From positions 310,001-374,000 of the forward strand of contig NZ_JACXWX010000001.1 in NCBI RefSeq assembly GCF_014764505.1: a DNA stretch of 64,000 nucleotides, given 5' to 3'. The position numbers and the translations under genes are program-made. Within the stretch, counting starts at the first letter, position 1. The number at the start of each line of letters is the position of its first letter. The stretch is from Phormidium tenue FACHB-886 (GTDB lineage: Bacteria; Cyanobacteriota; Cyanobacteriia; Elainellales; Elainellaceae). The notes under the pieces were generated by a model. That model saw only the letters and a list, made by a program, of their open reading frames with translations, had not been told where the DNA came from and made no database searches. Positions 8,846 to 19,400 of the stretch are shown in pieces.

Positions 8846-9730
8846 TCAAGCTGCAGCCGATCGTAAGAAATCTAAAAGCTCCCGATTCACAGTTTGGGGG
8901 ACTTCTTGCTGAATCCAATGCCCGCACTGAGACAATAGCTTCAGCTTTAAGGGTGCAGACACCAACGAATCCATACCCTCAGTTAGCTTGGGCGTGAAGA
9001 ACACATCATCTTCACCCCAGAGAACGAGCGTAGGAGCGGTAATCGGCAGGGGCGACCGGCCCCAATTTGCCAGCCAAGTCTGCGGCAGCAAGAGCTGACG
9101 ATAGGAGCTGAGAACAGCAGCAAGTGCCCCTGGTTTTTCTAGCGCTGCCTGATACAGTTCAGTATCCCATTTGGTAAATGCACCTTTGCGGACCGCTTGA
9201 TCTTGAAATAGCGTTTTGACGATACTGGGTAGATTTTGTCGGATTACCCACTCCGGCAGGGCAGGAATTTGCAGCGCTAGCATATACCAGCTTCGCCGGA
9301 GCTGATCTAAGTTGCCTGATAGTTCTTGCATGAGGCGATGGGGATGAGGTGCATTTAAAATGGCAAGGCGATCGAGCAAGTTGGGAAACTTCTGAGCAAG
9401 ATGCCAAGCAATCGTACCGCCCCAGTCATGCCCAACAATATGCGCCTTTAAATATCCCAAGCTCTCGACCAAGCCACCAATATCAGCGCTGAGGGTATCT
9501 AAGTCATACCCACCCTTGGGCTTGTCGGAGTCGTTGTAGCCACGTAAATCTGGAACCACTACTTTAAAGTGCTGTGCCAACGCAGGGATTTGATGCCGCC
9601 AAGAGTACCAAAACTCTGGGAAGCCATGCAGCAGCACTACCAGATCGCCTTCGCCCTGGACAACGCAGTGAAGCCGAATGTTGTTGGTTTCAATGAAGTG
9701 ATGTTGCCAGCCCGAACTAAAAGCAGTCAT
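8846..9730 (-). CDS. Alpha/beta hydrolase, epoxide-hydrolase-like
   Basis: Soluble 294-residue hydrolase. The oxyanion-hole motif is HGFPEFWYSWRHQ (about 35-47), the nucleophile elbow is GHDWGG (Asp nucleophile, as in epoxide hydrolases and haloalkane dehalogenases), and the catalytic His lies in SQCGHWIQQE near the end. The Asp in place of Ser argues for epoxide hydrolase or dehalogenase chemistry rather than esterase. Substrate unknown. Confidence 0.88.
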   Translation of the reverse strand: MTAFSSGWQHHFIETNNIRLHCVVQGEGDLVVLLHGFPEFWYSWRHQIPALAQHFKVVVPDLRGYNDSDKPKGGYDLDTLSADIGGLVESLGYLKAHIVGHDWGGTIAWHLAQKFPNLLDRLAILNAPHPHRLMQELSGNLDQLRRSWYMLALQIPALPEWVIRQNLPSIVKTLFQDQAVRKGAFTKWDTELYQAALEKPGALAAVLSSYRQLLLPQTWLANWGRSPLPITAPTLVLWGEDDVFFTPKLTEGMDSLVSAPLKLKLLSQCGHWIQQEVPQTVNRELLDFLRSAAA

Positions 9731-9854
9731 GCAATCAGACCTTATGAGGATGTGAAGAGGAACGTTATCGCATACTGTTCCGTTCTACCTTGAGTTGGGG
9801 CTGGACAGCAATGGGTAATATACGATCGATCCTGCCTTAACGCTGGTCAGAACA

Positions 9855-9930
9855 GGAACTTTTTGGGCGCGAAGCACGCTCACAAAGATGTCGTAAGTGT
9901 AATGAGACAGCTATACTAGCTGGCTGAAAA
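9855..9930 (+). repeat. Intergenic repeat, related form (site a)
   Basis: The stretch CAGGAACTTTTTGGGCGCG ... CTCACAAAGATGTCGTAAG ... AGACAGCTATA parallels 24452-24520 over about 65 bp with the same order of motifs, and shares its second half with the repeat at 1325-1360. It lies upstream of the LOG-family gene. Confidence 0.5.
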
Positions 9931-10001
9931 GACTGCTATAGAATTTGACGAAGCCACTCGCTAATGCAAAGTTTGGGTGGATGGCAAGCTATTTAAACAG
10001 A

Positions 10002-10586
10002 ATGAAGTACATTTGCGTTTTTTGTGGATCTAGCGCTGGCGCTCGCCCCGCCTACCAAGCGGCGGCTGAGCTCATGGGACAAACACTGGTCAAGCGAGGA
10101 CTGGGATTAATTTATGGCGGCGGCAAAGTGGGGTTAATGGGAACGGTTGCCGACGCAGTAATGGCAGCAGGTGGAGAGGCGATCGGTGTGATTCCGGCGT
10201 TTCTAGCAGCCAAAGAAATTGCCCATACCGGATTAACCCAGCTGCATGTCGTGGAGTCAATGCACGAGCGCAAAGCGCTCATGGCAGAGATTGCCGATGG
10301 TTTTGTAGCGCTACCGGGTGGCTATGGCACGTTTGAAGAATTTTGCGAAGTGCTGACGTGGGGACAGCTAGGCTTGCACCAAAAGCCCTATGGCTTACTA
10401 AACGTGGAGGGCTATTATGACGCGCTACTCCAGCTTTTTGACCATGCCGTGCATGAGCAGTTTTTGAAGCCCGTGCATCGATCGCTGGTTCTTCAATCTA
10501 CCGACCCCAACCACCTGCTAGAGCTGCTGCTTAACTACCAGCCTCAAACTGTAGATAAGTGGATCAAACTAGACAAGGAGCTGTAG
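10002..10586 (+). CDS. LOG family protein (TIGR00730 type)
   Basis: Member of the lysine-decarboxylase-fold LOG family; characterised members release cytokinin bases from their riboside 5'-monophosphates. The protein opens MKYICVFCGSSAG, has the phosphate loop IYGGGKVGLMG, and the signature PGGYGTFEEF. The frame is open from 9945, but the family N-terminus begins at the ATG at 10002, which is preferred (194 residues). It ends 17 nt from the convergent ClC gene. Confidence 0.9.
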   Translation: MKYICVFCGSSAGARPAYQAAAELMGQTLVKRGLGLIYGGGKVGLMGTVADAVMAAGGEAIGVIPAFLAAKEIAHTGLTQLHVVESMHERKALMAEIADGFVALPGGYGTFEEFCEVLTWGQLGLHQKPYGLLNVEGYYDALLQLFDHAVHEQFLKPVHRSLVLQSTDPNHLLELLLNYQPQTVDKWIKLDKEL

Positions 10587-10602
10587 GCAGACTGCAACCT
10601 GT

Positions 10603-12486
10603 TCAGACTTCTTGCGCCTGCCGCTCTGGCGGCGATTCTGCCTGGCTTTCTAGATGACGCTGGAAGGTGTCTCTAGTTCTAGCAATCGTTTGGGCAAGTA
10701 CCACATCCTCCTGGCTGAGCAAACCGATTACTCGATGCGGCTGATCGCGGCTCACCACCGGAAGCTGCTGGAGCCCCCGCGTTGCCATTCGATCGATCGC
10801 TTCGGTCAATAGTTCGTCTGCGTGAGCATACAGGACTTTCGTGGTGCAGAGCGTTTGGATAGGCTGGTGGAGCAGGGCAGTAGCTTCAGCTTCAGATTTA
10901 GCACGAGATAAAAGACGATTCATATCTTGCAGCGTGATGATGCCTACTAGCTCTTGCTCCTCGCCTGTTACCAAGGCGCTGCGGCTGCGTTTCTCGATCA
11001 GCACTGGTCCTGCTTCTGCTAAGGTCAGCGTTCCGGGCAACTGCAACGGCGATAGATGCATGGCTTCGGCAATTGTGATTTCAGGCACTTCGGGCGGAGG
11101 GGCGGGTTCGCTAGAAGGTTTTGGCTCTCTGGTGTTGTCGATTACGACCTGCGGTTGGAGGTGATCGATCAGCCAATTGCTCAGCCCCACTGCCGTCATC
11201 AGCGGCAAAACAATTCGGTAGTCGTGCGTCAGCTCAAACAGCAGCAGCACTGAGGTCAGCGGTGCTCGGACGCTGGCAGCTAGTACTGCCGCCATACCCA
11301 CCATCGCATAGGCAGGCGGAGATGCCATGTAGGGCTGCAGCACGGGCAGGGCAATCGCCAACACCTTACTGTAGACCGATCCCAACGAAGCTCCTAGAAA
11401 CAGCGCAGGCGCAAATACACCCCCCACAAAACCACTGCCAAAGCTAACTGCCGTCATCAGCAGCTTCACAACCAGCAGGGAAACTACCAGCTGCAAGGGA
11501 AACTGCACATCCTGCAGCATGGATTCAACCGTTTCGTATCCCACCCCCAAAATTTGCGGGAGCTGCAGCGCCACCAGCCCCAAACAGATGCCGCCGATCA
11601 CTGGATGAAACGGCTGCGGGATTTGTGCCAGCCAGGCAACCTTAGGAACCTTACCCTGGAAGCAACGCTGAGAAAACTTGAGCGATCGCACATACAGCAG
11701 CGACACCACGCTTGCCAGCAGCCCCAAACCCACATACAGCGGTAGCTCCATTAAGCTCCGCACTTCATAAGCAGGCAGCGCAAAAGCAGGCTGCGATCCC
11801 AAGCCGATCTGGGCAATCCAGGCAGCAACAACCGCAGACAGCAGCACTATACTGGCAGCAGAAGCCGCAAACGTGGTGCGTGAAACGACTTCAAAGGCAA
11901 AAAAGACCCCTGCGATCGGCGCGTTAAATCCTGCCGCTAAGCCTGCCGCCGCGCCCGCGCTCAACAAGAGCTGTCGCCGCTCCTGCGAAACCTTCAGCGC
12001 TTGCCCTAGCAGCAGGCTAAAGTAAGCCCCAATTTCCACACTAGGACCTTCCGGCCCCAAAGAAGCCCCGCTGCCCAGCGACACAGAAGCCGCAAGCATT
12101 TTAGTCAGCGGGTTGAGCAGCACCACCTCGCGGCTTCCCTGCACCACTTCCATCAGCTTTGCCAAACCTGGACCAAAATCCTGCATTCGCCAACGCAATA
12201 GACCAATCAGCAGCCCACCCAAAAAAGGAATTAGGGCGATCGTCCAATGTCCCCACGGCGAGAGAAAACTAGACACCTCGCCAAACATGAGGTGATGAAT
12301 TGTATGGATCAACGCCCGAAATAGCACAACACCCGCGCCCGCGCCTGAACCAACCAACACCGCCAGCAGCAGAATTGTCGTTTCTGGTTTAGGATGAACA
12401 CGGTTTAGGAACTGGCTGAGGGTAGGAGAGTCAGGAGCGGAGCTTTCAGAGCGCGTCAGCCCGTCTGCATTGGGGGTGGATGGCAT
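10603..12486 (-). CDS. ClC chloride channel/antiporter with CBS pair
   Basis: Membrane anion transporter of 627 residues. The ClC core spans about residues 35-450, with the selectivity motif GPEGP at 144-148 (gating Glu146) and GFVGGVFAPALFLG later. The C-terminal part (about 470-600) holds two CBS domains, with VGIITLQDM and VIGLLSQEDV, which usually sense adenine nucleotides. A 15-bp tandem repeat array lies about 40 bp upstream of the start. Confidence 0.93.
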   Translation of the reverse strand: MPSTPNADGLTRSESSAPDSPTLSQFLNRVHPKPETTILLLAVLVGSGAGAGVVLFRALIHTIHHLMFGEVSSFLSPWGHWTIALIPFLGGLLIGLLRWRMQDFGPGLAKLMEVVQGSREVVLLNPLTKMLAASVSLGSGASLGPEGPSVEIGAYFSLLLGQALKVSQERRQLLLSAGAAAGLAAGFNAPIAGVFFAFEVVSRTTFAASAASIVLLSAVVAAWIAQIGLGSQPAFALPAYEVRSLMELPLYVGLGLLASVVSLLYVRSLKFSQRCFQGKVPKVAWLAQIPQPFHPVIGGICLGLVALQLPQILGVGYETVESMLQDVQFPLQLVVSLLVVKLLMTAVSFGSGFVGGVFAPALFLGASLGSVYSKVLAIALPVLQPYMASPPAYAMVGMAAVLAASVRAPLTSVLLLFELTHDYRIVLPLMTAVGLSNWLIDHLQPQVVIDNTREPKPSSEPAPPPEVPEITIAEAMHLSPLQLPGTLTLAEAGPVLIEKRSRSALVTGEEQELVGIITLQDMNRLLSRAKSEAEATALLHQPIQTLCTTKVLYAHADELLTEAIDRMATRGLQQLPVVSRDQPHRVIGLLSQEDVVLAQTIARTRDTFQRHLESQAESPPERQAQEV

Positions 12487-12524
12487 GGATGGGGGAGGGC
12501 GATCGAGTGAACTAGCGAATGAAC

Positions 12525-12586
12525 TGATGCACTGAGATTTGATGCACTGGGATTTGATGCACTGAAATTACCGATGCACTGAAATT
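12525..12586. repeat. 15-bp tandem repeat array upstream of the ClC gene
   Basis: TGATGCACTGAGATT, TGATGCACTGGGATT and TGATGCACTGAAATT follow each other head to tail, then a slightly diverged fourth copy. It lies in the 5' region of the ClC gene, where repeated units could bind a regulator or just reflect slippage. Confidence 0.8.
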
Positions 12587-13038
12587 TCTAATCTTCTAAA
12601 GACCACGGCCCCACAGCCAATCAGGACGCTTATGGAGGCTGAACGTTCCTTATCTTCAGAATCTTGCACCTTCCCTAGCAAGTCGTGGTAGACCCCTGAC
12701 CCCTCCCAATTACAAAGCAGCCGAATTGGAGCTTCCAAGCAGGAGAGTAGAGAGCTGGACTGGCAGATTTATTGGGCAAAATCTCAAGTACTCCTATTGT
12801 GCGGGATACAAAGGCGGAATAGAAAGCCAATCAGGGTACAAAATCCGACACAAGCTTTACAACAGATCTCACAGAACGCGCCAGTTCAATCGCCAAATGC
12901 TATCCTAGTAAAGTTGTTTCAACTCACACATCTGGGATTTCGGGTGTTTTGGTGGGCAATTCTTTGGTGTTAAGCACCTGTTAGCAGCCCTACAAAATCC
13001 GCCTAGATGGAGGTTTAACCCGAAAGGAGAAAAATTTC
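12587..13038. other. Intergenic and rpsB leader
   Basis: No gene is visible. The last part is the rpsB 5' leader, ending with the Shine-Dalgarno AAGGAG at 13022-13027, well placed before the ATG at 13039. The leader may carry autoregulatory structure, but I could not identify a known motif. Confidence 0.45.
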
Positions 13039-13821
13039 ATGCCCGTTGTTTCTTTGGCTCAATTATTAGAGTCTGGGGTTCACTTTGGACACCAGACGCG
13101 CCGATGGAATCCGAAGATGTCTCCCTACATCTACACCGCTCGGAACGGCGTTCATATCATTGACTTGGTACAAACGGCTCAGCTTATGGAAGAAGCCTAC
13201 AGCTTCCTCCGGACTGCTTCTGAACAAGGCAAGCGTGTCCTATTCGTAGGAACAAAGCGGCAAGCCGCAGGCATTATTGCCCAAGAAGCCATGCGCTGTG
13301 GGTCTTATTTCGTCAACCAGCGCTGGCTGGGTGGCATGTTGACCAACTGGGCAACCATCAAAACACGCGTCGATCGCCTCAAGGAGCTGGAGCGGCGGCA
13401 AGAAACAGGCGCACTCGATCTGCTGCCCAAGAAGGAGGCTGCCGTGCTGCGCCGCGAGATGGAAAAGCTGCAAAAGTATCTTGGTGGCATCAAAGGGATG
13501 CGGAAAGTGCCCGACATCGTGGTGATCGTCGATCAGCGGCGGGAATACAACGCCGTGCAGGAGTGCCAGAAGCTGAATGTGCCGATCGTCTCGCTGCTCG
13601 ACACCAACTGTGACCCAGATACCGTGGATATCCCCATTCCTGCCAATGACGACGCGATTCGCTCGATCAAACTGATTGTGGGACGGCTTGCAGATGCGAT
13701 CTACGAAGGTCGCCACGGTCAGCTTGAAGGTGAGGAAGACTACGAAGACTACGAAGGTGCAGAGGAAGAATATAGCTACAACGAGAGTGACTTCCCTGTA
13801 GAAGAAGAGACGGAAGAATAG
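13039..13821 (+). CDS. rpsB: 30S ribosomal protein S2
   Basis: Small-subunit ribosomal protein. It opens [23 protein letters not shown]-like, with later hallmarks [12 protein letters not shown] and [13 protein letters not shown]. The last 30 or so residues form a very acidic tail rich in E, D and Y ([14 protein letters not shown] and on), beyond the conserved core. It is followed 89 bp later by tsf in the common rpsB-tsf arrangement. Confidence 0.98.
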   Translation: MPVVSLAQLLESGVHFGHQTRRWNPKMSPYIYTARNGVHIIDLVQTAQLMEEAYSFLRTASEQGKRVLFVGTKRQAAGIIAQEAMRCGSYFVNQRWLGGMLTNWATIKTRVDRLKELERRQETGALDLLPKKEAAVLRREMEKLQKYLGGIKGMRKVPDIVVIVDQRREYNAVQECQKLNVPIVSLLDTNCDPDTVDIPIPANDDAIRSIKLIVGRLADAIYEGRHGQLEGEEDYEDYEGAEEEYSYNESDFPVEEETEE

Positions 13822-13910
13822 AAACTGCGTAGAGTTTGCGCTGGTTTTGCGCTGGCGCAAACTCCCCCAATCTTACCAAGCTTAAAAACTAGACACAGGG
13901 ATTAGGAGTA

Positions 13911-14735
13911 ATGGCGGAGATTTCGGCAAAGCTAGTCAAAGAACTGCGCGACAAAACCGGTGCAGGCATGATGGACTGCAAGAGAGCCCTCACAGAATCT
14001 GGCGGCGACATGGAAAAAGCCATGGAATGGCTCCGCCAGAAAGGAATTACCTCAGCCGAGAAAAAGGCAGGTAAGACCACAGCAGAAGGATTAGTCGGCA
14101 GCTATATCCACACTGGGGGTCGGGTGGGTGTTCTGGTAGAAGTCAACTGCCAGACAGACTTTGTGGCACGGAACGAAAAGTTTCAGGCGTTGGTGAAGGA
14201 TGTAGCGATGCAGATCGCCGCTTCTCCCAATGTGGAATACGTCAAAGTCGAGAATATCCCCCCTGAGGTAGTTGCCAAAGAGAAAGAAATCGAAGGCGGT
14301 AAGGACGATTTGGCAAATAAGCCTGCCAATATCCGCGAGAAGATCGTAGAAGGTCGAATTGACAAGCGTCTGAAAGAGCTGTCGCTGCTAGACCAGCCCT
14401 ACATTAAAGATCAGAGCATCACAGTTGCAGACTTGCTCAAGCAGACTGTGGCAGAACTTGGCGAAAACATTCAAGTCCGCCGCTTTGTTCGCTTTGTCAT
14501 GGGTGAGGGCATCGAGAAGGAAGAAGCAGATTTTGCCGCAGAAGTGGCAGCTCAAACGGGCACGAAACAAGATGCGCCCGCGCCTGCATCACCAGAAGAA
14601 GTGAAAGAGGAAGTACAAGCCGAAATACAAGCTGAAGTACAAGCCGAAGCACAAGCTGAAGTACAAGCCGAAGCAAAGTCTGACAAGTCTGATAAAGCAG
14701 ATAAGTCTGACAAGAAAAAGAAAAAGGGCAAATAG
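13911..14735 (+). CDS. tsf: Elongation factor Ts
   Basis: Nucleotide exchange factor for EF-Tu. It contains [16 protein letters not shown], the family's N-terminal signature, and [14 protein letters not shown]. The strong AGGAG precedes the ATG by five bases. After about residue 222 there is a low-complexity tail made of AEVQAE-type repeats and then alternating SDK and K-rich residues, ending KKKKKGK. The repeats are also visible in the DNA (12-nt units, 14612-14680). Function of the tail is unknown. Confidence 0.97.
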   Translation: MAEISAKLVKELRDKTGAGMMDCKRALTESGGDMEKAMEWLRQKGITSAEKKAGKTTAEGLVGSYIHTGGRVGVLVEVNCQTDFVARNEKFQALVKDVAMQIAASPNVEYVKVENIPPEVVAKEKEIEGGKDDLANKPANIREKIVEGRIDKRLKELSLLDQPYIKDQSITVADLLKQTVAELGENIQVRRFVRFVMGEGIEKEEADFAAEVAAQTGTKQDAPAPASPEEVKEEVQAEIQAEVQAEAQAEVQAEAKSDKSDKADKSDKKKKKGK

Positions 14736-14801
14736 TCCCGCATAGCGCTATGCCCATACGGTGAGACAACCTTTAAAAACCCCGCCTAGCGGGGTTTTTA
14801 A
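14736..14801 (+). terminator. tsf terminator inside palindromic repeat copy 2
   Basis: The hairpin at 14772-14801 (arms TTAAAAACCCCGC / GCGGGGTTTTTAA) follows tsf and looks like an intrinsic terminator. The preceding TAGCGCTATGCCCATACGGTG is, as a reverse complement, 20 of 21 identical to CACCGTATGTGCATAGCGCTA beside the hairpin at 58645. So the terminator belongs to the dispersed repeat family. Confidence 0.75.
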
Positions 14802-14839
14802 GTAAAAAAGATTTCAATAAACCAGGCCATCGTAGCCTT

Positions 14840-15280
14840 CTAAAACCTTTCCACCTGATCAGCCAAATGCCCTGGAGTTAAGTCAACGCCGATCGCCGAC
14901 TTCAGCAAATAGGCAAACATAAAGATGATTAGGCTAATAACCAAATTAACGCCGATCAGCAGCAAAACGGCAGCAATAGCATTTCCCCACTTGGCAATAG
15001 ATTCTGGAAGATAGCTTCTCTGCTGTTTGCGTCGGTCTTTCCCTACAAATAGAACGATGTAAAAGCGAGAAATCAGCAGATCAACCCCAAATCTTAAATC
15101 AACGATCTTTGGAGCAGGTTTCGGAATGGCGGCTTCTAGGAGAGATTGCACAATCTGCAATTGCTCCGGGCTAAAGCTAGCCAGACGATCGGGTGATAGG
15201 GCTTGCAGGTAGTAATCGGGCGTTCTGGTGTTGTAACGATGATGAATTGTTTCATGGCGGGCTGATTGTCTTTTCTGCAT
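14840..15280 (-). CDS. Hypothetical membrane protein
   Basis: I do not recognise a family. The 146-residue protein has a basic, His-rich N-terminus (HETIHHRYNTR), a helical middle (LSPEQL-type segment), and two hydrophobic segments near residues 60-75 and 100-128. It converges on tsf, sharing the terminator region. Normal codon use for the window supports a real gene. Confidence 0.65.
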   Translation of the reverse strand: MQKRQSARHETIHHRYNTRTPDYYLQALSPDRLASFSPEQLQIVQSLLEAAIPKPAPKIVDLRFGVDLLISRFYIVLFVGKDRRKQQRSYLPESIAKWGNAIAAVLLLIGVNLVISLIIFMFAYLLKSAIGVDLTPGHLADQVERF

Positions 15281-15352
15281 ATCCTATATTTCTCCATTCG
15301 CTGACGATGGCAGGCACTTAGAGACCGTTGTCCTAGCTTTGAGATAAAAGCT

Positions 15353-15808
15353 CTAGAACAGGAGTCGGTTGATCAACCAACCGCACCCTAAAGCCAACCA
15401 GGTTAAAGCAACTAGCCCACTCGCTGCGCGCCGCCCCCGCAGCCCAATCGTTTGCATCCAAGCGGAAGCAAACGCAAGCAACACCACCAGTACCACTGCC
15501 CAGCCCCATAGCCCCAACAAACCACCCGCCCACAGTTTTGCATTTTCGTAGGGTAGACGTCCGTTCCACACAGGTGTCCAAGCTTTAGTTACAGCTCCGG
15601 CAGATACAACTCCCGCAACCCAAGCACTAGACAGGGCGATCGCATCTATTCCCACTTCTGCTAAATACATCGTGACGCCCAATGTTCCTAGCCAGACTAG
15701 CCCAGGCACCTGAAACGCCGCCAGCAGCCAGCCCATTGAACTATAGCCCAAGCCCAGAATGAATAAATAAATCCAAACGGGCGCAGGATGAGCAGGTATG
15801 GTTTTCAT
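15353..15808 (-). CDS. Hypothetical small integral membrane protein
   Basis: 151 residues, with four or five membrane spans and many Gly, Ala and Trp residues. No catalytic motif or family was recognised. It lies 72 bp upstream of the 14840-15280 gene on the same strand, so the two may share a transcript. Confidence 0.65.
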   Translation of the reverse strand: MKTIPAHPAPVWIYLFILGLGYSSMGWLLAAFQVPGLVWLGTLGVTMYLAEVGIDAIALSSAWVAGVVSAGAVTKAWTPVWNGRLPYENAKLWAGGLLGLWGWAVVLVVLLAFASAWMQTIGLRGRRAASGLVALTWLALGCGWLINRLLF

Positions 15809-16476
15809 TGGTTAGCTACTGGCATGGAGCTTGTGGAATACCAATCCGTTAATTGCAACAAGGAGCTAGCGACCGGATGTAGCTCTATTACTTCCCGCAA
15901 TTTCCGTTGCCCTATCAGTTGTTCGTCGCTTATTCATCACTGCTTCACGGTTACAGCGTTTTCAACTCAATAGGCTCCAAATATTCCTTGAGAATCGCGC
16001 TCGTGCAGCTCCCAAAGAACCTGCCTGGCTGGCTAAGCGCAAAGCCTTGTCAATGAGGTGCCTATTGTCAATGAGGTGCCTATTGCCCGCTATTGCATCA
16101 AGAAGAAATACGCAGCCACATCGAGTGCTCCTCAGCGGGTAGTTGTAGCAGACTGTATCAGCCTGAAGCGACAGCTAGAGGCTTGTGTCGGGCTCTCTAA
16201 CCCTAATCACGGCGTTTCACAGTATCAAATATTGCCAAGCTTGAACAAAACACTGAATTTGAGCAAAGGGCGACGATTGCTTCTCAGATGCAATTAATAT
16301 TTTGATACATTGGTACTGGATACGTGCGTACTGAACAGGGCTGCGTCAGCATTAAAGCCATATTCTAATCAACGCTATAGATAGAGTAATTTGCGATCGA
16401 AATTCGCTAAAAATTTCTAGATATAGTTTCAAAGATCCGCTACGCTTATCTCAGCCTTGCCATTGGTTTGAGAACT
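15809..16476. other. Intergenic upstream of dnaE
   Basis: 668 bp without a convincing gene. Short open frames here have no family features. An exact 18-bp tandem duplication is at 16048-16083. The dnaE promoter should lie near the end. Confidence 0.45.
16048..16083. repeat. 18-bp exact tandem duplication
   Basis: TTGTCAATGAGGTGCCTA occurs twice in direct succession, with no mismatch. No function is evident. Confidence 0.85.
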
Positions 16477-19400
16477 ATGTCTTTTGTTGGTCTACACACC
16501 CATAGCGACTACAGCCTGCTAGATGGCGCGAGTCAACTGCCTTCCCTGGTCGATCGCGTTGTAGAGCTGGGGATGCCCGCGGTCGCCCTGACGGATCACG
16601 GCGTGATGTACGGGGCGATCGAGCTGCTGAAGGTGTGCAAAGCCAAAGGCGTGAAGCCGATCGTGGGCAACGAGATGTACATGATTAACGGCGACATTAC
16701 CAAGCAAGAGCGGCGACCCCGCTATCACCAGGTTGTGCTTGCCAAAAATACGCAGGGCTACAAGAATCTGGTTAAGCTGACGACGATCTCCCACCTGCAG
16801 GGCGCACAGGGAAAAGGCATTTTTGCACGTCCTTGCATTAACAAAGAGCTGATTGAGCAATACCACGAAGGCTTGATCGTCACAAGCGGTTGTCGAGCAG
16901 GTGAAGTGCCCCAGGCAATTTTGCAGGGCAAGCCAGAGATCGCCCGACGGGTGGCGCAGTGGTATAAAGATTTGTTTGGCGATGACTATTATATTGAGCT
17001 GCAGGATCACGGCTACCCAGAAGATCGAATCGTTAATGTGGAGCTAGTGCGGATCGCCCGCGAGCTGGATCTGCAAATTATTGCGACTAACGATTCGCAC
17101 TACACATCCTGCAATGATGTGGAAGCGCACGACGCGCTGTTGTGCATCCAAACAGGCAAGCTGATCACCGAGGAAAAACGGCTGCGCTATAGCGGCACAG
17201 AGTTTCTGAAGTCTACCGCAGAGATGAAGCAGCTCTTCCGCGATCACCTGCCTGACGAGGTGATTGAGGAGGCGATCGCCACCACGCTAACGGTTGCCGA
17301 AAAAATTGAAGAGTACAACATCTTGGGCAAGCCGCGTATTCCAGAATATCCTGTTCCCGATGGCTACACGGCATACGAATACTTTGAGGCAGTCACTCGG
17401 CAGGGGTTGATGGAGCGCTTCAACCTGCAATCGTTTGAGGAGGTTCCAGAAGACTATCGGCAGCGGCTCGACTACGAGCTAAAGATGATGGACGAGATGG
17501 GCTTCTCTGGCTATTTTTTGGTTGTGTGGGACTACATTAAGTTTGCCAGAGACAATGGCATTCCTGTGGGTCCGGGGCGGGGTTCGGCGGCAGGATCGCT
17601 GGTTGCCTATGCCCTGAAGATCACCAACATCGATCCGGTGCATCACGGCTTGCTGTTTGAGCGCTTCCTCAATCCCGAACGCTTTTCGATGCCAGATATT
17701 GATACTGACTTCTGTATCGATCGTCGGGAGGAAGTGATCAGGTATGTGACCGAGAAATATGGTGGCGATCGGGTCGCGCAGATCATCACCTACAACCGGA
17801 TGACCTCTAAGGCAGTACTGAAAGACGTGGCGCGGGTGCTGGACATTGCCTACGCTGAGTCAGACAAGATGGCGAAGCTGATCCCAGTTTCCAGAGGCAA
17901 ACCCGCCAAACTGAAGACAATGATCTCCGAGGGAACCCCCTCGCCAGAATTTAAAGAGAAATACGACACCGATCCGAAGGTGCGGCACTGGGTCGATATG
18001 GCGATCCGGATCGAGGGAACCAACAAGAGCGTCGGCATTCATGCGGCGGGTGTGGTAATTTCGGCACAGGCGCTGGATGAAGTCGTGCCGCTGCAGCGTA
18101 ACGCGGATGGATCGGTGTTTACGCAATATTTCATGGAGGATATTGAGTCTCTTGGTCTGCTGAAGATGGACTTTTTGGGGCTGAAGAACCTGACGATGAT
18201 CCAGAAAGCGGTAGAGCTGATCGAACAAACTAGAGGCGAAAAAATTGACCTCGATCACTTGGCGTTGGATAACACCAAAGTCTATCAGCTCTTATCCAAA
18301 GGCAACCTGGAAGGCATCTTTCAGTTGGAATCATCAGGGATGCGGCAGATCGTCCGGGAGCTGCGACCTTCCGGGCTCGAAGATATCTCTTCGGTGCTAG
18401 CGCTATACCGACCGGGACCACTGGATGCGGGTCTGATTCCTAAGTTCATCAACCGGAAGCATGGACGAGAAAAGATCGAGTACGAACACCCAATTCTGAA
18501 AGATATCTTGAACGAAACTTACGGAATCATGGTCTACCAAGAGCAAATCATGAAGATTGCTCAGGATATGGCGGGTTACTCACTGGGGCAAGCCGATCTG
18601 CTGCGGCGTGCGATGGGCAAAAAGAAGAAAGAGGAGATGGAAAAGCACCAGGAAATTTTTGCAGAAGGAGCAGCAAAACGCGGCGTTGGCAAGAAGGTGG
18701 CGGCAGAGCTGTTTAACCAAATGGTTCTCTTCGCAGAATATTGCTTCAACAAGTCCCATTCCACTGCCTATGGCTATGTCACCTACCAGACGGCATATCT
18801 TAAAGCAAACTATCCCGTCGAATATATGGCGGCGCTGCTCACCTGCAACAGCGGCGATCAAGACAAAGTGCAGAAGTACATCGCCACTTGTCTCAGTATG
18901 GGCATCAATGTGGAGCCGCCAGATATTAACCGATCGGGTGTGGACTTCACGCCGTTAACCGAAAGCATTTTGTTTGGGCTGTCTGCTGTTCGCAATGTGG
19001 GCGAGGGTGCCGTCGAAAACGTTTTGGCAGCGCGCGAGGAAGGCGGCAAATTCAAATCATTGGCAGACCTGTGCGATCGCATCGACCCCCGCACAGTCAA
19101 CCGCCGAGCGCTGGAGGCCTTGATTCACTGCGGCGCGATGGACAGCGTCGACCCCAACGGCAACCGCCAGCAGCTCATTCAAGATTTGGAGCTGGTGCTA
19201 GAGTGGGCACAAGGACGTGCCAGAGATCGGGCGATCGGGCAAGGGAGTCTGTTTGACCTGCTCGGCGGCAGCCCGACGACGAACACCAGCAACGGCTTTG
19301 AGACGGCTCCTAAGGCGGCTCCAATCCCAGACTATCCGCCCCAAGAAAAGCTGCGGCTGGAAAAAGAGCTGTTGGGTTTCTATATTTCCGATCATCCGCT

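Noticed and set aside
16058-16297. 79-codon plus-strand frame upstream of dnaE
   Set aside because: Starts inside a tandem duplication, lacks a Shine-Dalgarno and any recognisable motif.
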